Assembly: GCF_001418225.1 (NCBI RefSeq)
Contig: NZ_LIPT01000012.1
Coordinates: 51,700-115,699 of the forward strand
Length of the DNA stretch: 64,000 bases
Reading direction: 5' to 3'
Source: Pannonibacter indicus
GTDB lineage: Bacteria > Pseudomonadota > Alphaproteobacteria > Rhizobiales > Stappiaceae
The notes under the pieces are model-generated. The model was not told where the DNA came from. It saw only the letters and a list, made by a program, of their open reading frames with translations, and searched no databases. Shown piece after piece: positions 44,316-52,878 of this stretch. The translations under genes and the position numbers were made by a program. Position 1 is the stretch's first letter. Every line of letters begins with the position of its first letter.

Positions 44316-45382
44316 AGAAATCCATCGTCAAGATGATGGCGGAGGCGGCCAGGGCGGCTGAAGCCCAGAAAACGGCGGAGGCATCCGCGCCTGCCGCGCA
44401 GCCTGCATCCGCGCCCCAATCCACGCCCCGGTCGTCTCCCCCGGCCGCGCCCGCAGCGGAGGGCGCGCGGATGGTGGCGCCTGTCGTCAGCTCCATGGGC
44501 CGCGCCCTGTCGCAGCTGAAGGAGGACAGCATCGTTGCGCTGGACCCGGGCAAGATCGATCCTTCGCCCTTCCGCGACCGCTTTGCCGCCGATGAAGAGG
44601 CCGCCGGGGCGCTGGAGGAACTGAAGCTGTCGATCTCCTCCGAAGGGCAGAAGATCCCGGTTCTGGTGCGCCCGCACCCGGCGGCGGAGGGGCGCTATCA
44701 GCTGGCCTATGGCCACCGCCGCCTTGCGGCCGTGCTGGCGCTGATGCAGGAGAGCGGCCGTCCGGAGACGGTGAAAATCCGCGCCTATGTGCGCCCATTG
44801 TCCGACATGGATCTGATCCGCGAGCAGTCGGTGGAAAACGGCGTCCGCGAGAACCTGACCTGGATCGAGCAGGCGCTGTGGGCGCAGCAGCTGAAGGAAG
44901 CGGGCTTCAAGCAGCGCGACATGCAGCCCGTTCTGGGCGTGACGGAATCGACCGTTTCCACCCTGCTGAAGGTAGCGGCCAGCGTGCCGGAGGACATTGT
45001 GCTGGCGATCGGCCGGGCGCGCAATGTCGGCCGGCCGGCCTGGACCGCCTTTGCCAAACTGTTCGACGATGCCAAAGCTGCCCCGCGCATCCGCGCCATT
45101 CTGGATGCCAAGGCTTTTCTGGCGGGCGATGCGCCTGCGCGCATGGCCCTTGCGGCAAAGGCAGCGCGCGGCAAGGGCGCAGAGAGGGCGCCCGGCCAGA
45201 CCGCTGAACAGGAAATCCGCTCCGGCAAGCGCCTCCTGGGCAAGCTGAAGACGGGATCCTCCGGCGTGACCTTGACCATACCGAAGCAGGAGGCGGCTTT
45301 TGGCGCCTGGCTGGGCGGGCGGCTGGAGCAGCTTTACGAGGAGTTTGAAAAGGACGCCGGCGGCAGCAGCGAAAAAAGCTGA
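44312..45382 (+). CDS. repB: RepB, ParB-family centromere-binding protein
   Basis: A 356-residue protein: basic N-terminus (MKKSIVKMMAEAARAAEAQ), a Pro/Ala-rich linker, the ParB nuclease-like domain with LKLSISSEGQKIPVLVRPHP and YQLAYGHRRLAAVLAL, REQSVENGVRENLTWIEQA, and a helix-turn-helix (FKQRDMQPVLGVTESTVSTLL). It binds parS and RepA. ATG 44312 overlaps the repA stop, with GGAGG eight bases upstream. Confidence 0.95.
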   Translation: MKKSIVKMMAEAARAAEAQKTAEASAPAAQPASAPQSTPRSSPPAAPAAEGARMVAPVVSSMGRALSQLKEDSIVALDPGKIDPSPFRDRFAADEEAAGALEELKLSISSEGQKIPVLVRPHPAAEGRYQLAYGHRRLAAVLALMQESGRPETVKIRAYVRPLSDMDLIREQSVENGVRENLTWIEQALWAQQLKEAGFKQRDMQPVLGVTESTVSTLLKVAASVPEDIVLAIGRARNVGRPAWTAFAKLFDDAKAAPRIRAILDAKAFLAGDAPARMALAAKAARGKGAERAPGQTAEQEIRSGKRLLGKLKTGSSGVTLTIPKQEAAFGAWLGGRLEQLYEEFEKDAGGSSEKS

Positions 45383-45388
45383 TGGCAA

Positions 45389-45418
45389 CTTATCCCCCAC
45401 CCGGCAAGGTGGGGTAAG
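45389..45418. promoter_or_regulatory. Inverted repeat just after repB
   Basis: CTTATCCCCCACC-cggcaa-GGTGGGGTAAG, 6 bases after the repB stop. It may be a centromere-like site, a transcription attenuator or an mRNA hairpin. It does not fit the common repABC parS consensus GTT-N4-GC-N4-AAC, and I did not find a clear match to that consensus in the window. Confidence 0.5.
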
Positions 45419-45482
45419 ATCACGCAAGCAGGCCCGCAGCACCGGACTATGACAGCGGCCCGAAACACCGAAAGGAGCAGGA

Positions 45483-45503
45483 ATGACGCAACAGGCCAAA
45501 TGA
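45483..45503 (+). CDS. Possible six-codon leader peptide in the repB-repC region
   Basis: ATG ACG CAA CAG GCC AAA TGA encodes MTQQAK and is preceded five bases upstream by AAAGGAG, a stronger ribosome site than most in the window. Its stop ends exactly where the terminator stem of the predicted antisense RNA begins. Translation here could alter folding of the repC leader. It is a prediction from sequence only. Confidence 0.35.
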   Translation: MTQQAK

Positions 45504-45581
45504 AAAGGGACCATCTGGCGGCAACCAGATGATCCCCGATTTCACGGTCGAATGGGACTTCGCCCACACGAAACCTTGCAC
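45503..45581 (-). ncRNA. Predicted counter-transcribed antisense RNA controlling repC
   Basis: repABC replicons encode a small antisense RNA between repB and repC that limits RepC synthesis and determines incompatibility. Here the minus strand shows a promoter-like pair, TTGAAC (45616-45611) and TACAAG (45593-45588), separated by 17 bases. About 75 bases later comes the terminator stem GGGATCATCTGG-ttgccg-CCAGATGGTCCC followed by TTTT (ending at 45503). The transcript ends are estimates. The position in the 338-base repB-repC gap is standard. Confidence 0.75.
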
Positions 45582-45587
45582 CCTTTT

Positions 45588-45616
45588 CTTGTAGGCGAAA
45601 AGCGAATCACGTTCAA
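45588..45616 (-). promoter_or_regulatory. Predicted antisense RNA promoter
   Basis: Read on the minus strand, TTGAAC at 45616-45611 and TACAAG at 45593-45588 with a 17-base spacer resemble a sigma-70 promoter firing against repC. Confidence 0.6.
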
Positions 45617-45720
45617 GACCCGGTCTTGAGCGCACAAGCACTTTTGTGCCCGTTTCCCCCGTTCTGACCTCCATCTTGTTCACCGTCCGGGCGTCACGCT
45701 CGTGGCGGATGGAGGATTTC

Positions 45721-47079
45721 ATGTCCACCACTTCGATCGCCACCTTCCGCAAGGTGACGCCAGGCATTCTTGCGTCCGCCGTTCTGTCGCAGCAGGAAGA
45801 GCGTCCGGTTGTCACGAAGCAGGATCTATCCCTCGTTCTCAAGCGAGCCGCTCCCGCTCTGGGCATTGATGGCACGTCCTATCACGTGCTCGACATTCTG
45901 CTGGGCCTTGTGCAGGCGGAGGATTTCAAGGCCGGCCGGCGGCCCGTGGTTGCCATCTCCAACCAGCGCCTGTCCGAATACACCAGCCGCCATCCGCGCA
46001 CGGTGATCCGCTGCCTGAAGCGCCTGGTGGAAGCCGGGATCCTCGCCTACCGCGACAGCCCCACGGGCCGGCGCTACGTGCAGAAGGACAATGCTTCCGG
46101 CCATATCGAAGCCTATGGCCTCGATTTCACGCCGGCCTGCGTCAATCTGGAAAGCTTCCGGGCTGCTGCCGATGCGTTTCAGGCGCAGATCAAGGCCGAT
46201 CAGGCCGCCCGCCGGGAATTGACCCGTCTTGCCCGTGCCATTGCCGATCTGGATGAGGCCTGCGAGGGCCTGGAAGGCTTCAGGGCCTGCGCCCTGACCA
46301 TCCTTGAGGAACGACACACGCTTTTGGGATTCAGGCTGGAGCGGATGCGTGCCCTTTATCAGGACGCTCTGGACTCAGCCGCTTCTGATCATGCAGCTTT
46401 TTCTGAATATATGTCATCCACGGGTGACATTCCCGTCACCTCCTTATCTATTACAAACCGTCCCGACTCTTCAGAAAGTAACATCAATCGGACTCGCCCT
46501 GACGGGCGAGACATCAATACAAAAACTGACAACGGCTGCGCCGTTGAAATGGCTCTTGAAAAAGAGCCTTGCGGCGATCCTGCCCGTGAGCAACCGAAAC
46601 TGCGGCCAGCGGCAAGGCCGCGAGGGGCGGGCCGGGATACTCAACGGGACATTCATCAGGAGGCCCGGCAGAAAACTCAGCGGGCCACGCAAAGAGACAT
46701 GCAGCAGGGCAGGGCGCAAGGGGCCTCCCATCATGGTTTGCTCGATGATGTGCCGGCGGGTCTCGTTGAAAGCGCCTGCTCCGAGCTTCAGGCGGTTATC
46801 CGTCACAGGCTCAGCTCCTGGCCTGCGATCTGCGAGGCGGCAGAGGAGATCCGGGTGCTGATCGGCGTCAGCCCCCCGGCCTATGCGCAAGCCGTCGAGC
46901 AGCAGGGCCGCTATGTGGCGGCTGCCTGCCTTGCGGTGGTGGCGGAAAAGGCGCTGCGCGATCCGGAACAGATTTCCCGTCCCGGCGGCTATTTCCGTGC
47001 CATGATCGAGCGTGCCGGCGAAGGCCGCCTGCATCTCGCCCGCTCGCTGTTCGGACTTGCGGCGGACCGGCGGTCGTGA
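45721..47079 (+). CDS. repC: RepC replication initiator
   Basis: A 452-residue protein. The conserved N-terminal domain has VTKQDLSLVLKRAAPALGIDG, YHVLDILLGL and ISNQRLSEYTSRHPRTVIRCLKRLVEAGILAYRDSPTGRRYVQKD (winged helix). After a low-complexity linker (about residues 220-350) the C-terminal part contains RPGGYFRAMIERAGEGRLHLARSLFGL. ATG 45721 has GGAGG seven bases upstream. The DNA at 46,375-46,500 inside the gene is noticeably AT-rich, the usual place of the replication origin in repABC replicons. Its synthesis is probably limited by the antisense RNA upstream. Confidence 0.95.
   Translation: MSTTSIATFRKVTPGILASAVLSQQEERPVVTKQDLSLVLKRAAPALGIDGTSYHVLDILLGLVQAEDFKAGRRPVVAISNQRLSEYTSRHPRTVIRCLKRLVEAGILAYRDSPTGRRYVQKDNASGHIEAYGLDFTPACVNLESFRAAADAFQAQIKADQAARRELTRLARAIADLDEACEGLEGFRACALTILEERHTLLGFRLERMRALYQDALDSAASDHAAFSEYMSSTGDIPVTSLSITNRPDSSESNINRTRPDGRDINTKTDNGCAVEMALEKEPCGDPAREQPKLRPAARPRGAGRDTQRDIHQEARQKTQRATQRDMQQGRAQGASHHGLLDDVPAGLVESACSELQAVIRHRLSSWPAICEAAEEIRVLIGVSPPAYAQAVEQQGRYVAAACLAVVAEKALRDPEQISRPGGYFRAMIERAGEGRLHLARSLFGLAADRRS
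46375..46510. other. Probable oriV region inside repC
   Basis: An AT-rich stretch within the linker-coding part of repC (tttctgaatatatg, ccttatctattacaaacc) contrasts with the GC-rich flanks. In repABC replicons the origin has been located within repC in such a stretch. The assignment is inference by position and composition. Confidence 0.5.
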
Positions 47080-47173
47080 GGCGCGGTCGTCAGGTGCCGA
47101 AGATGGGGTGATGTCTGGCAGATTTGCGGGCAGTGTGGTAGTTTGTACACATATCAACACAGGAGCGCACACC

Positions 47174-47428
47174 GTGACTGCCAGCACCACGATGACAATC
47201 CGGATCAGTCCCGAGGTGAAGCAACAGCTGGACCGGATCGCGGTTGATACCCGGCGCAGCAAGTCATTTCTGGCTGCTGAGGCCATTGCGGCCTATGTCG
47301 AGCGCGAGCTCAAGATCATCGACGGCATCAAGCAGGGCATGGACGATGCGGCCGCTGGCCGGGTCGTCCCGCATGATCAGGCGATGGCTGAACTCTATGC
47401 GGTGATCAACGGCGCGGAAGACAAGTGA
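47174..47428 (+). CDS. ParD/RHH-type antitoxin next to repC
   Basis: An 84-residue antitoxin with a ribbon-helix-helix (TMTIRISPEVKQQLDRIAVDTRRSKSFLAAEAIAAYVERE) and toxin-binding tail KIIDGIKQGMDDAAAGRVVPHDQAMAELYAVIN. GTG 47174 with AGGAG eight bases upstream is the likely start. Its stop overlaps the toxin ATG by four bases. Placed directly after repC, the pair probably helps maintain the replicon. Confidence 0.9.
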   Translation: MTASTTMTIRISPEVKQQLDRIAVDTRRSKSFLAAEAIAAYVERELKIIDGIKQGMDDAAAGRVVPHDQAMAELYAVINGAEDK

Positions 47429-47730
47429 AGCGGCCTGTTGTGTGGGCGCGCGCAGCGCTGGATGACATCCGGGAACAGATCGCGTTCATTGCCAAGGATA
47501 ATCCAGTTGCGGCGCGGCAGGTCGCTGACCGGCTGCGCGACACGGGTGAGGCCCTTGGCGGGATTGCGACCGGCCGGCCTGGCCGGGTCACCGGCACTTA
47601 CGAGAAGTCTGTCACTCGCCTGCCATACATCATTTCCTATGAGCTGCGGCTGATCGGCAGCCTTGAGAACGTTGTTATCTTGCGCGTCATACACACGTCG
47701 CGGGACTGGCCCGGTTCGGGCGGGAGTTGA
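47425..47730 (+). CDS. RelE/ParE-type toxin next to repC
   Basis: A 101-residue RelE/ParE-superfamily protein: VVWARAALDDIREQIAFIAKDNPVAARQVADRLRDTGEAL, then GRVTGTYEKSVTRLPYIISYEL and VVILRVIHTSRDWP, a full set of family strands. It is intact, unlike the related gene at 19,204. The target (ribosome-bound mRNA or gyrase) cannot be told from sequence. Confidence 0.9.
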   Translation: MKRPVVWARAALDDIREQIAFIAKDNPVAARQVADRLRDTGEALGGIATGRPGRVTGTYEKSVTRLPYIISYELRLIGSLENVVILRVIHTSRDWPGSGGS

Positions 47731-47745
47731 TCTGTGAAGGCACGA

Positions 47746-47780
47746 CGATGCAAAAACGGCAGGCCCGTGCTCAGGCTGCC
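47746..47780. repeat. Partial duplicate of the downstream terminator hairpin
   Basis: atgcaaaaacggcaggcccg followed by tgctcaggctgcc is almost the same as 48069-48102, part of the receptor gene terminator. The second arm is degraded here. Confidence 0.7.
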
Positions 47781-47854
47781 TTGCAGTCGTTGCAGACAGG
47801 CGGTCGTGATGCGGGGGAAAGGGTTTGCTCGGGGCACTGCCCTTCCCGCCGCAC

Positions 47855-47992
47855 CGTCCCGGCCCCCGAGCCGGGACCTGTAAGGATGGCACCGCCTTTC
47901 CAATCGTAAGAATGCCTGCACGGTCTTTGCTCTTGAGGCACCGCTGCACTGCGTCCCTAACAGGCCCCGGCCCGGAGGCCGGGGCGGCGCGG
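47855..47992. repeat. Intergenic hairpin repeat (second family), copy 2
   Basis: GTCCCGGCC-cccga-GCCGGGACCTGTAAGG, then about 80 bases later cactgcgtccctaacaggcc and cccggaggccgggg. The modules and spacing match 18,658-18,785. The gap 47,731-48,134 contains this, the two related hairpins, and no recognisable gene. Confidence 0.65.
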
Positions 47993-48073
47993 AGTGTGGC
48001 GGACGGCAGGAAGCCGGACTGAACAGGGTGTGGCCCTTGCATCGCAAGACCTCGTGGACTGCGATGCATATGC

Positions 48074-48105
48074 AAAAACGGCAGGCCCGTGGTCAGGCCT
48101 GCCGT
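48074..48105 (-). terminator. Rho-independent terminator of the TonB-dependent receptor gene
   Basis: Read on the minus strand, ACGGCAGGCC-tgaccac-GGGCCTGCCGT followed by TTTTT, 30 bases past the receptor stop: a textbook terminator. Confidence 0.9.
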
Positions 48106-48134
48106 CTGATCTTGCCGGTTGTTTGCGCTCAGCC

Positions 48135-50399
48135 TCAGAATGTGGCGGAGAGCGACAGGTAGAAGGTGCGGCCGGGCTCGTTGTAGGTGTTGGCACCTGC
48201 CTGGTTGCTGTTGCCTTCGCGGAACAGGCGCTTGTCGAAGATGTTGTTCACACCGGCGTTCAGGCGGAAATGGCCGTTGAGATCATATTTCATGCCTGCA
48301 TTGACCAGCGTGTAGGCGCCGCGCGCTTCCGGGTTGGCCACTGCGCCGCCGGTGGTGGCGCTCAGGGTCGGGGACTCCGTCTTGCCATAGTGGGTGGCGG
48401 ACAGGATCAGCGTCAGCTTTTCCGTCGCGGCCCAGTCCAGCGAGGTATTGATCGTGTATTCCGGGATGAGCGACAGGGGCTGGTTGTTCCGCTTGTCCTT
48501 GGACTCGATCATGTAGGTGGCGTTGGTGCTCCAGGTCAGGCCCTCCATGACCGGCACGGCGAGGTTGCCTTCAAGCCCCTGCACCACGGCTTCGGGCACA
48601 TTGTACCAGCGGAAATACTGCGCGGTGCCCGAGCGGCCTTCCGGCACCATGCCGGAGGCGATGCGGTCCTTGTAGTCATTGTGGAAATAGGTGATGCCGG
48701 CATTCCAGCCGCTGTCATCATTGTAGTTGATGCCGATTTCCTTGTTGATGGCGATTTCCGGGTTCAGGTCCGGATTGCCCAGCACGAGACAGCCATTGCC
48801 AAGATTGGGATAGTCGATGGGGCAGCCATTGCCATTGGTGCGGTACACGTAATTCGGGTTGAGCTGATAGAGGTTCGGGGCCTTGAAGGCGCGGGCGATA
48901 CCGGCCTTCAGCGAGATGGTCTCCGTCAGCCTGTAGGTGGTGTTGAGGCTGGGGCTCCAGTTGCCGCCGAAGGAGCTGTGATGATCGAAGCGGATGCCGG
49001 GCGTCAGGGTCCAGTCATCCGTGATCTCGATATTGTCTTCCAGCATCACGCCGAACATCTGTGCGCTGACATTCGGGTCACGCAGCGCCGGATCGGTCAC
49101 CGTGCCGGGAACGGTGGCGCCGTTCAACCCTTGCAGGATCGACACAGGATCGTTCATCCATTCGCCGCGGAATTCGGCCCCCATCGTCAGCATCTGCTCG
49201 AAGCCGATATGCAGCGGCAGGTTCCACTCGCTCTTGGCCGTCACATTGTCGAGGGTGATCGTGCCCCAGGTGGAGTTGGCCTGGATCGAGCCTTCCGGCC
49301 CGCCCGCCAGCCCCTCCGACAGGCGCCGGTTGAGCGTGCGTTCCCACTGGACATAGCTGCTGGACTTGCCGAAGTCATAGTCGCCGGAATGGGTCAGCGA
49401 CACGGTGCGGCGGGTCATCGAATTGGTCTCGGTGCCGAACAGGCTGTCGCGGACCGCCGGCGCGATGGTGCCAAGCTGGCTGTCTCCGGCAAAGAGATTG
49501 CCCTGCCGGCTGTAGGAACCTTCCAGATCGAAGCGGTGATCATCGCGCGGGGTGAAGGACAAAAGGCCCCGCACGTCCTTGTTGATCACCCCTTCACGCC
49601 CTGCCGCCAAGGTGCCGCCGGGAACCGTTGCCCTCGCGTTGATGTTCTCATCATCAGGCTCCGTCCGCGCATAGCCTGCATTGAGGCGGAAGGAGAGCCA
49701 GTCGAGGATCGGGCCGCCAAGGGTCACGTTGGTGCGCACCGTGCCGCCTTCTTCGGAATGCTGCGGCAGGGCGAAATAGGTGGTGACGGAGCCGCTCATC
49801 TTCTCGGGCCGCTTGGTGATGATGTTCACCACGCCGCCTGACGCGCCCGAGCCATAGCGCGCTGCCGCAGGACCCCGGATCACCTCGATGCGCTCGATCA
49901 TCTCGGCCGGCACCCAGTTGGTGTCGCCGCGCGTGTCGCGCTCGCCCGCACGGCCCATGCGCACGGAATTGCGCGACAGAACCGGCTTGCCGTCGATGAG
50001 GATCAGCGTGTTTTCCGGTCCCATGCCGCGCAGTTCGATCTGGCGCTGGTTGCCGCGCTGGCCGGAGGAGGTGGTGCCGGTCAGGTTTGCGCCCGGCATT
50101 TTTCGCAGGATTTCCGAAATGTCATTGGCGACCGGTGTGCGTTCCAGATCAGCGGCGCTGATCACGGATACGCCCGGCGCCTGCTTCAGCTGCTCTTCGG
50201 CCGAGAGGACGATCTTGTCGAGAGATGTGGCGTCTTCGCCGCTGGCGTCCTGCGCGGCTGCAGAGCCAGCCGCCAGCAGGAAGGCGCCCAGGGAGCTGGC
50301 GCGCAACAGGTTGATCCTGAAAGCTTTTGACGAAAGGTGTGGCGTCCCTGCAGTTGCCTGCTGGCACGAATGGCTGTTCTGTCCGGTTGCGCGTTTCAT
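48135..50399 (-). CDS. TonB-dependent siderophore receptor, FepA/PfeA type
   Basis: A 754-residue outer-membrane receptor. A long Sec signal ends near AGSAAAQ; the plug domain has GVSVISAADLERTPVANDISEILRKMPG, RQIELRGMGPENTLILIDGKPV and GAGERDTRG-like RAGERDTRGDTNWVPAEMIERIEVIRGPAAARYGSGA; the beta barrel ends in aromatic LSLSATF. The plug sequence resembles catecholate (enterobactin-type) receptors FepA/PfeA. Nearby siderophore ABC genes fit the same route. ATG 50399 is preferred over 50432, which falls in a palindromic IRO-type operator. A terminator follows. Confidence 0.9.
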   Translation of the reverse strand: MKRATGQNSHSCQQATAGTPHLSSKAFRINLLRASSLGAFLLAAGSAAAQDASGEDATSLDKIVLSAEEQLKQAPGVSVISAADLERTPVANDISEILRKMPGANLTGTTSSGQRGNQRQIELRGMGPENTLILIDGKPVLSRNSVRMGRAGERDTRGDTNWVPAEMIERIEVIRGPAAARYGSGASGGVVNIITKRPEKMSGSVTTYFALPQHSEEGGTVRTNVTLGGPILDWLSFRLNAGYARTEPDDENINARATVPGGTLAAGREGVINKDVRGLLSFTPRDDHRFDLEGSYSRQGNLFAGDSQLGTIAPAVRDSLFGTETNSMTRRTVSLTHSGDYDFGKSSSYVQWERTLNRRLSEGLAGGPEGSIQANSTWGTITLDNVTAKSEWNLPLHIGFEQMLTMGAEFRGEWMNDPVSILQGLNGATVPGTVTDPALRDPNVSAQMFGVMLEDNIEITDDWTLTPGIRFDHHSSFGGNWSPSLNTTYRLTETISLKAGIARAFKAPNLYQLNPNYVYRTNGNGCPIDYPNLGNGCLVLGNPDLNPEIAINKEIGINYNDDSGWNAGITYFHNDYKDRIASGMVPEGRSGTAQYFRWYNVPEAVVQGLEGNLAVPVMEGLTWSTNATYMIESKDKRNNQPLSLIPEYTINTSLDWAATEKLTLILSATHYGKTESPTLSATTGGAVANPEARGAYTLVNAGMKYDLNGHFRLNAGVNNIFDKRLFREGNSNQAGANTYNEPGRTFYLSLSATF

Positions 50400-50412
50400 G
50401 GCTTGCCCCATT

Positions 50413-50435
50413 AATATGAATTGTGAGTTCATATT
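50413..50435. promoter_or_regulatory. IRO-type iron box upstream of the siderophore receptor
   Basis: AATATGA-attgtgagt-TCATATT is an inverted repeat that contains TGA-N9-TCA, the IRO motif bound by RirA, the iron-sulfur Rrf2 regulator of Rhizobiales. It lies just before the receptor start, so transcription would be repressed when iron is plentiful. Confidence 0.7.
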
Positions 50436-50527
50436 TTTCAGCGAGGCTTCCGGGTCAATGCCGCAGAATTAGAAGTCTTCCAATTTGCTGATTTGGCAAA
50501 AGGCGGAAAAGGGCTGGCTGGAGGTTA

Positions 50528-51411
50528 TCAGGTGCTGCGGTTCGGGGGTGCTGGCTCCGCCTGTTCGTACCGGCACAGCGGCGGGCGCGGTTCGCCTTTG
50601 CTGGTGGCTGTCATGCCGTCGTACCAGCCCGCGCCCATGGCGATGATCCGGCTTTCAAAGCCCAGCCAGGCATTCGGGCCCGTTTCGCCCATGACCTTTT
50701 GGGAGACTTCATCGAACTTCCAGCTTGGCACACCGCCACCCTCGCAGGTGGCTTCGCCTGCTGCGTCGGCCCGGATCAGCGCTCCGAAGTGCTGGATCAG
50801 CAGATCGTGGCTGCGCCTGATCTCCGGCATTTGCGGGATGTCACCACATTGTCCGGTTGTCACGGCGAAGCCGGGCGGGGTGCGCAGGTTGCTCGTTGAA
50901 TAGAACGTCAGTTCCCCTGCAACAAGGGAAGCACTCAGGAAACGCAGATATTCAAGGGTTACCTTCTCCCGGCCCCAGCGGTGGAAAACCATCAGCGCGT
51001 TCTGCAGCCCTTAACCGTCGAGATAGCAGCCGGACGCTCCTTCCCCTGCATAGGCATCGATGGCGGAGAGGTTCTGGGTCACTTCGGCGTCAGAGACCCG
51101 GATTTCGCTTGTAACCGATGGCAGGCGGATCTCGCAAAGCCCGGGAGCGATCACCAGCCAGTCACGGTTGCCGCCGTCTGCGGATGGCTGCGCACCTTTT
51201 GCGAATAGGCTTCGATATCGGCCGGGCTGATCCCTTGCGTGATGGCAGCTGCCATGGTGGAAGGGCCAATGGCACAACCTTGCGCGGCGAAAAAGCTTGC
51301 GGGCTTCTGCCCGCTTTCCGCTGCGCCCGCACAGACCGGCGCAATGGAAAGGGGCAGGACTGCGGCAAGTCCGGCGCAAAGCCGGACCAGAAGGGCGCGG
51401 TGTTTCGTCAT
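50528..51411 (-). pseudogene. Degraded gene for an exported protein of unknown function
   Basis: ATG 51411 starts a signal peptide (RALLVRLCAGLAAVLPLSIAPVCAGA) and continues SFFAAQGCAIGPSTMAAAITQGISPADIEAYSQKV to a stop at 51151. From about 51170 the frame one step over carries on naturally (DWLVIAPGLCEIRLPSVTSEIRVSD ... GASGCYLDG), stops at TAA 51011-51013, then continues in that same frame (GLQNALMVFHRW ... ELTFYSTSNLRTPPG ... CEGGGVPSW) to 50528. One frameshift and one in-frame stop in about 294 codons indicate decay of a single gene. The family is not recognised. A shorter protein from ATG 50992 might still be made. Confidence 0.7.
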
Positions 51412-51501
51412 GGCGGCATGCTCCGTGTCAGGCTCTGGGGCTGTACCGGTTATCCTCTGCCGGAGCAGATCTGGCCTGCCGTCACATCACACTTTTGCGG
51501 A

Positions 51502-52878
51502 TCACGCCTTGACGATCCTGTCCCGGTGCTCCGTCACGGCTTTCGTGGCGTTGCGGGTGTCGATGACAAGCTTGCTGGCGCTGACGAGGGCCTGATAGTC
51601 GATGCAGTCGTGGTCGGTGGCGATGATCACCGCATCGAACTGCCCAAGGGTTTCCGCGCTCAGGTCCACCGATTTCATGCCCATCAGCGGCTTGTGCTTG
51701 CGGGTGCTGGGCAGGGCGGGGACGTAAGGGTCGTGATACTCGACGGTTGCCTTGCGCAGCTTCAGCCGCTCGATCAGCACCAGCGCCGGGCTCTCGCGCA
51801 TGTCATCGACGTTCTTCTTGTAGGCCGCGCCGATGATCAGCACGCGCGAGCCGTTGAGGCCCCTGGCAAAGCGTTCGTCGAGGGCTTCGGCGGTGCGGGT
51901 GATGACGTAATCGGGCATGGCGGTGTTGATCTCGCCCGCCAGCTCCACGAACTTGGTGGTGATGGCAAATTCCCGCGCCTTCCAGGTGAGGTAGAACGGG
52001 TCGATCGGGATGCAGTGGCCGCCAAGGCCGGGGCCGGGATAGAAGGGCATGTAGCCGAAGGGCTTGGTCTTGGCCGCCTCGATCACTTCCCAGATGTCGA
52101 TGCCCATGCGGCCGTAAATGACCTTCAGCTCGTTGACGAGGGCGATGTTGACCGAGCGGAAGATGTTCTCGCTCAGCTTCACCGCCTCGGCGGTTGCCGC
52201 CGAACTCACCGGCACGACGGACTGGACGATGGCTGCATAAAGGGCAATGGCAATGGCGCGGCTGTCCGGATCATCGGCGCCCACGACCTTCGGAATGGTC
52301 GAGGTCTCGTAGTTCGGGTTGCCCGGATCTTCCCGCTCCGGCGAGAAGGCGAGGAAGAAGTCGCGGCCAGCCTTGAGCCCCGAGCGCTCCAGAATGGGCT
52401 TCAGCACCTCATGCGTGGTGCCGGGATAGGTGGTGGATTCCAGGATCACCGTCTGCCCGGCCTTGAGATGCGGCAGCAGATGCTCTGCCGTGCTGACGAT
52501 ATAGGACATATCCGGCTCCCGGTGCCGGGTCAGGGGCGTGGGCACGCAGATCAGGATGGCATCGGCGCAGGCCAGATCCGCAATGTCCGAGGTGGCATGA
52601 AAGCGCCCGCTCTGCGCAATGGCCGCAACGTCCGCATCGGAAAAATGCCGGATATAGGACTTGCCCGCCATCAGCGAGGTGATCTTGGGCGGATCGATGT
52701 CGAAGCCGGTGACCTCGAACCCCGCCCGCCAGAAGGCCCGCACCAGCGGCAGGCCGACATAGCCAAGCCCGATGATGGCCACGTTGAACCGCCGCTCCCC
52801 CAGGGCTGCGAGCTTTTCCCGGGCGAGCGGGCTCACGGAAGGCATCGTGTCATGCTGCGGCTGGACGGGCGTGGTCAT
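51502..52878 (-). CDS. Nucleotide-sugar (UDP-GlcNAc/UDP-Glc type) 6-dehydrogenase, WbpA/VipA-like
   Basis: A 458-residue protein of the UDP-glucose/GDP-mannose dehydrogenase family. NAD-binding GLGYVGLPL is at residues 37-45, the central helix-lock region EAVKLSENIFRSVNIALVNEL, and catalytic Cys289 lies in GPGLGGHCIPIDPFYL. FSPEREDPGN and YKKNVDDMRESP are typical of WbpA/VipA-type enzymes that oxidise UDP-GlcNAc or relatives. ATG 52878 is the probable start (52845 is possible); no other polysaccharide gene is nearby, which is unusual. The upstream gap 52,879-53,077 holds a partial mosaic repeat at 53,008-53,035 and nothing else evident. Confidence 0.88.
   Translation of the reverse strand: MTTPVQPQHDTMPSVSPLAREKLAALGERRFNVAIIGLGYVGLPLVRAFWRAGFEVTGFDIDPPKITSLMAGKSYIRHFSDADVAAIAQSGRFHATSDIADLACADAILICVPTPLTRHREPDMSYIVSTAEHLLPHLKAGQTVILESTTYPGTTHEVLKPILERSGLKAGRDFFLAFSPEREDPGNPNYETSTIPKVVGADDPDSRAIAIALYAAIVQSVVPVSSAATAEAVKLSENIFRSVNIALVNELKVIYGRMGIDIWEVIEAAKTKPFGYMPFYPGPGLGGHCIPIDPFYLTWKAREFAITTKFVELAGEINTAMPDYVITRTAEALDERFARGLNGSRVLIIGAAYKKNVDDMRESPALVLIERLKLRKATVEYHDPYVPALPSTRKHKPLMGMKSVDLSAETLGQFDAVIIATDHDCIDYQALVSASKLVIDTRNATKAVTEHRDRIVKA

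Noticed and set aside
45389..45418. parS centromere of the repABC system
   Set aside because: The inverted repeat does not match the common GTT-N4-GC-N4-AAC pattern, so I list it only as a regulatory inverted repeat.
48135..50435. Fur box at the receptor promoter
   Set aside because: The symmetric site fits TGA-N9-TCA (IRO) better than the 19-bp Fur consensus, and Rhizobiales generally use RirA and Irr for iron control.
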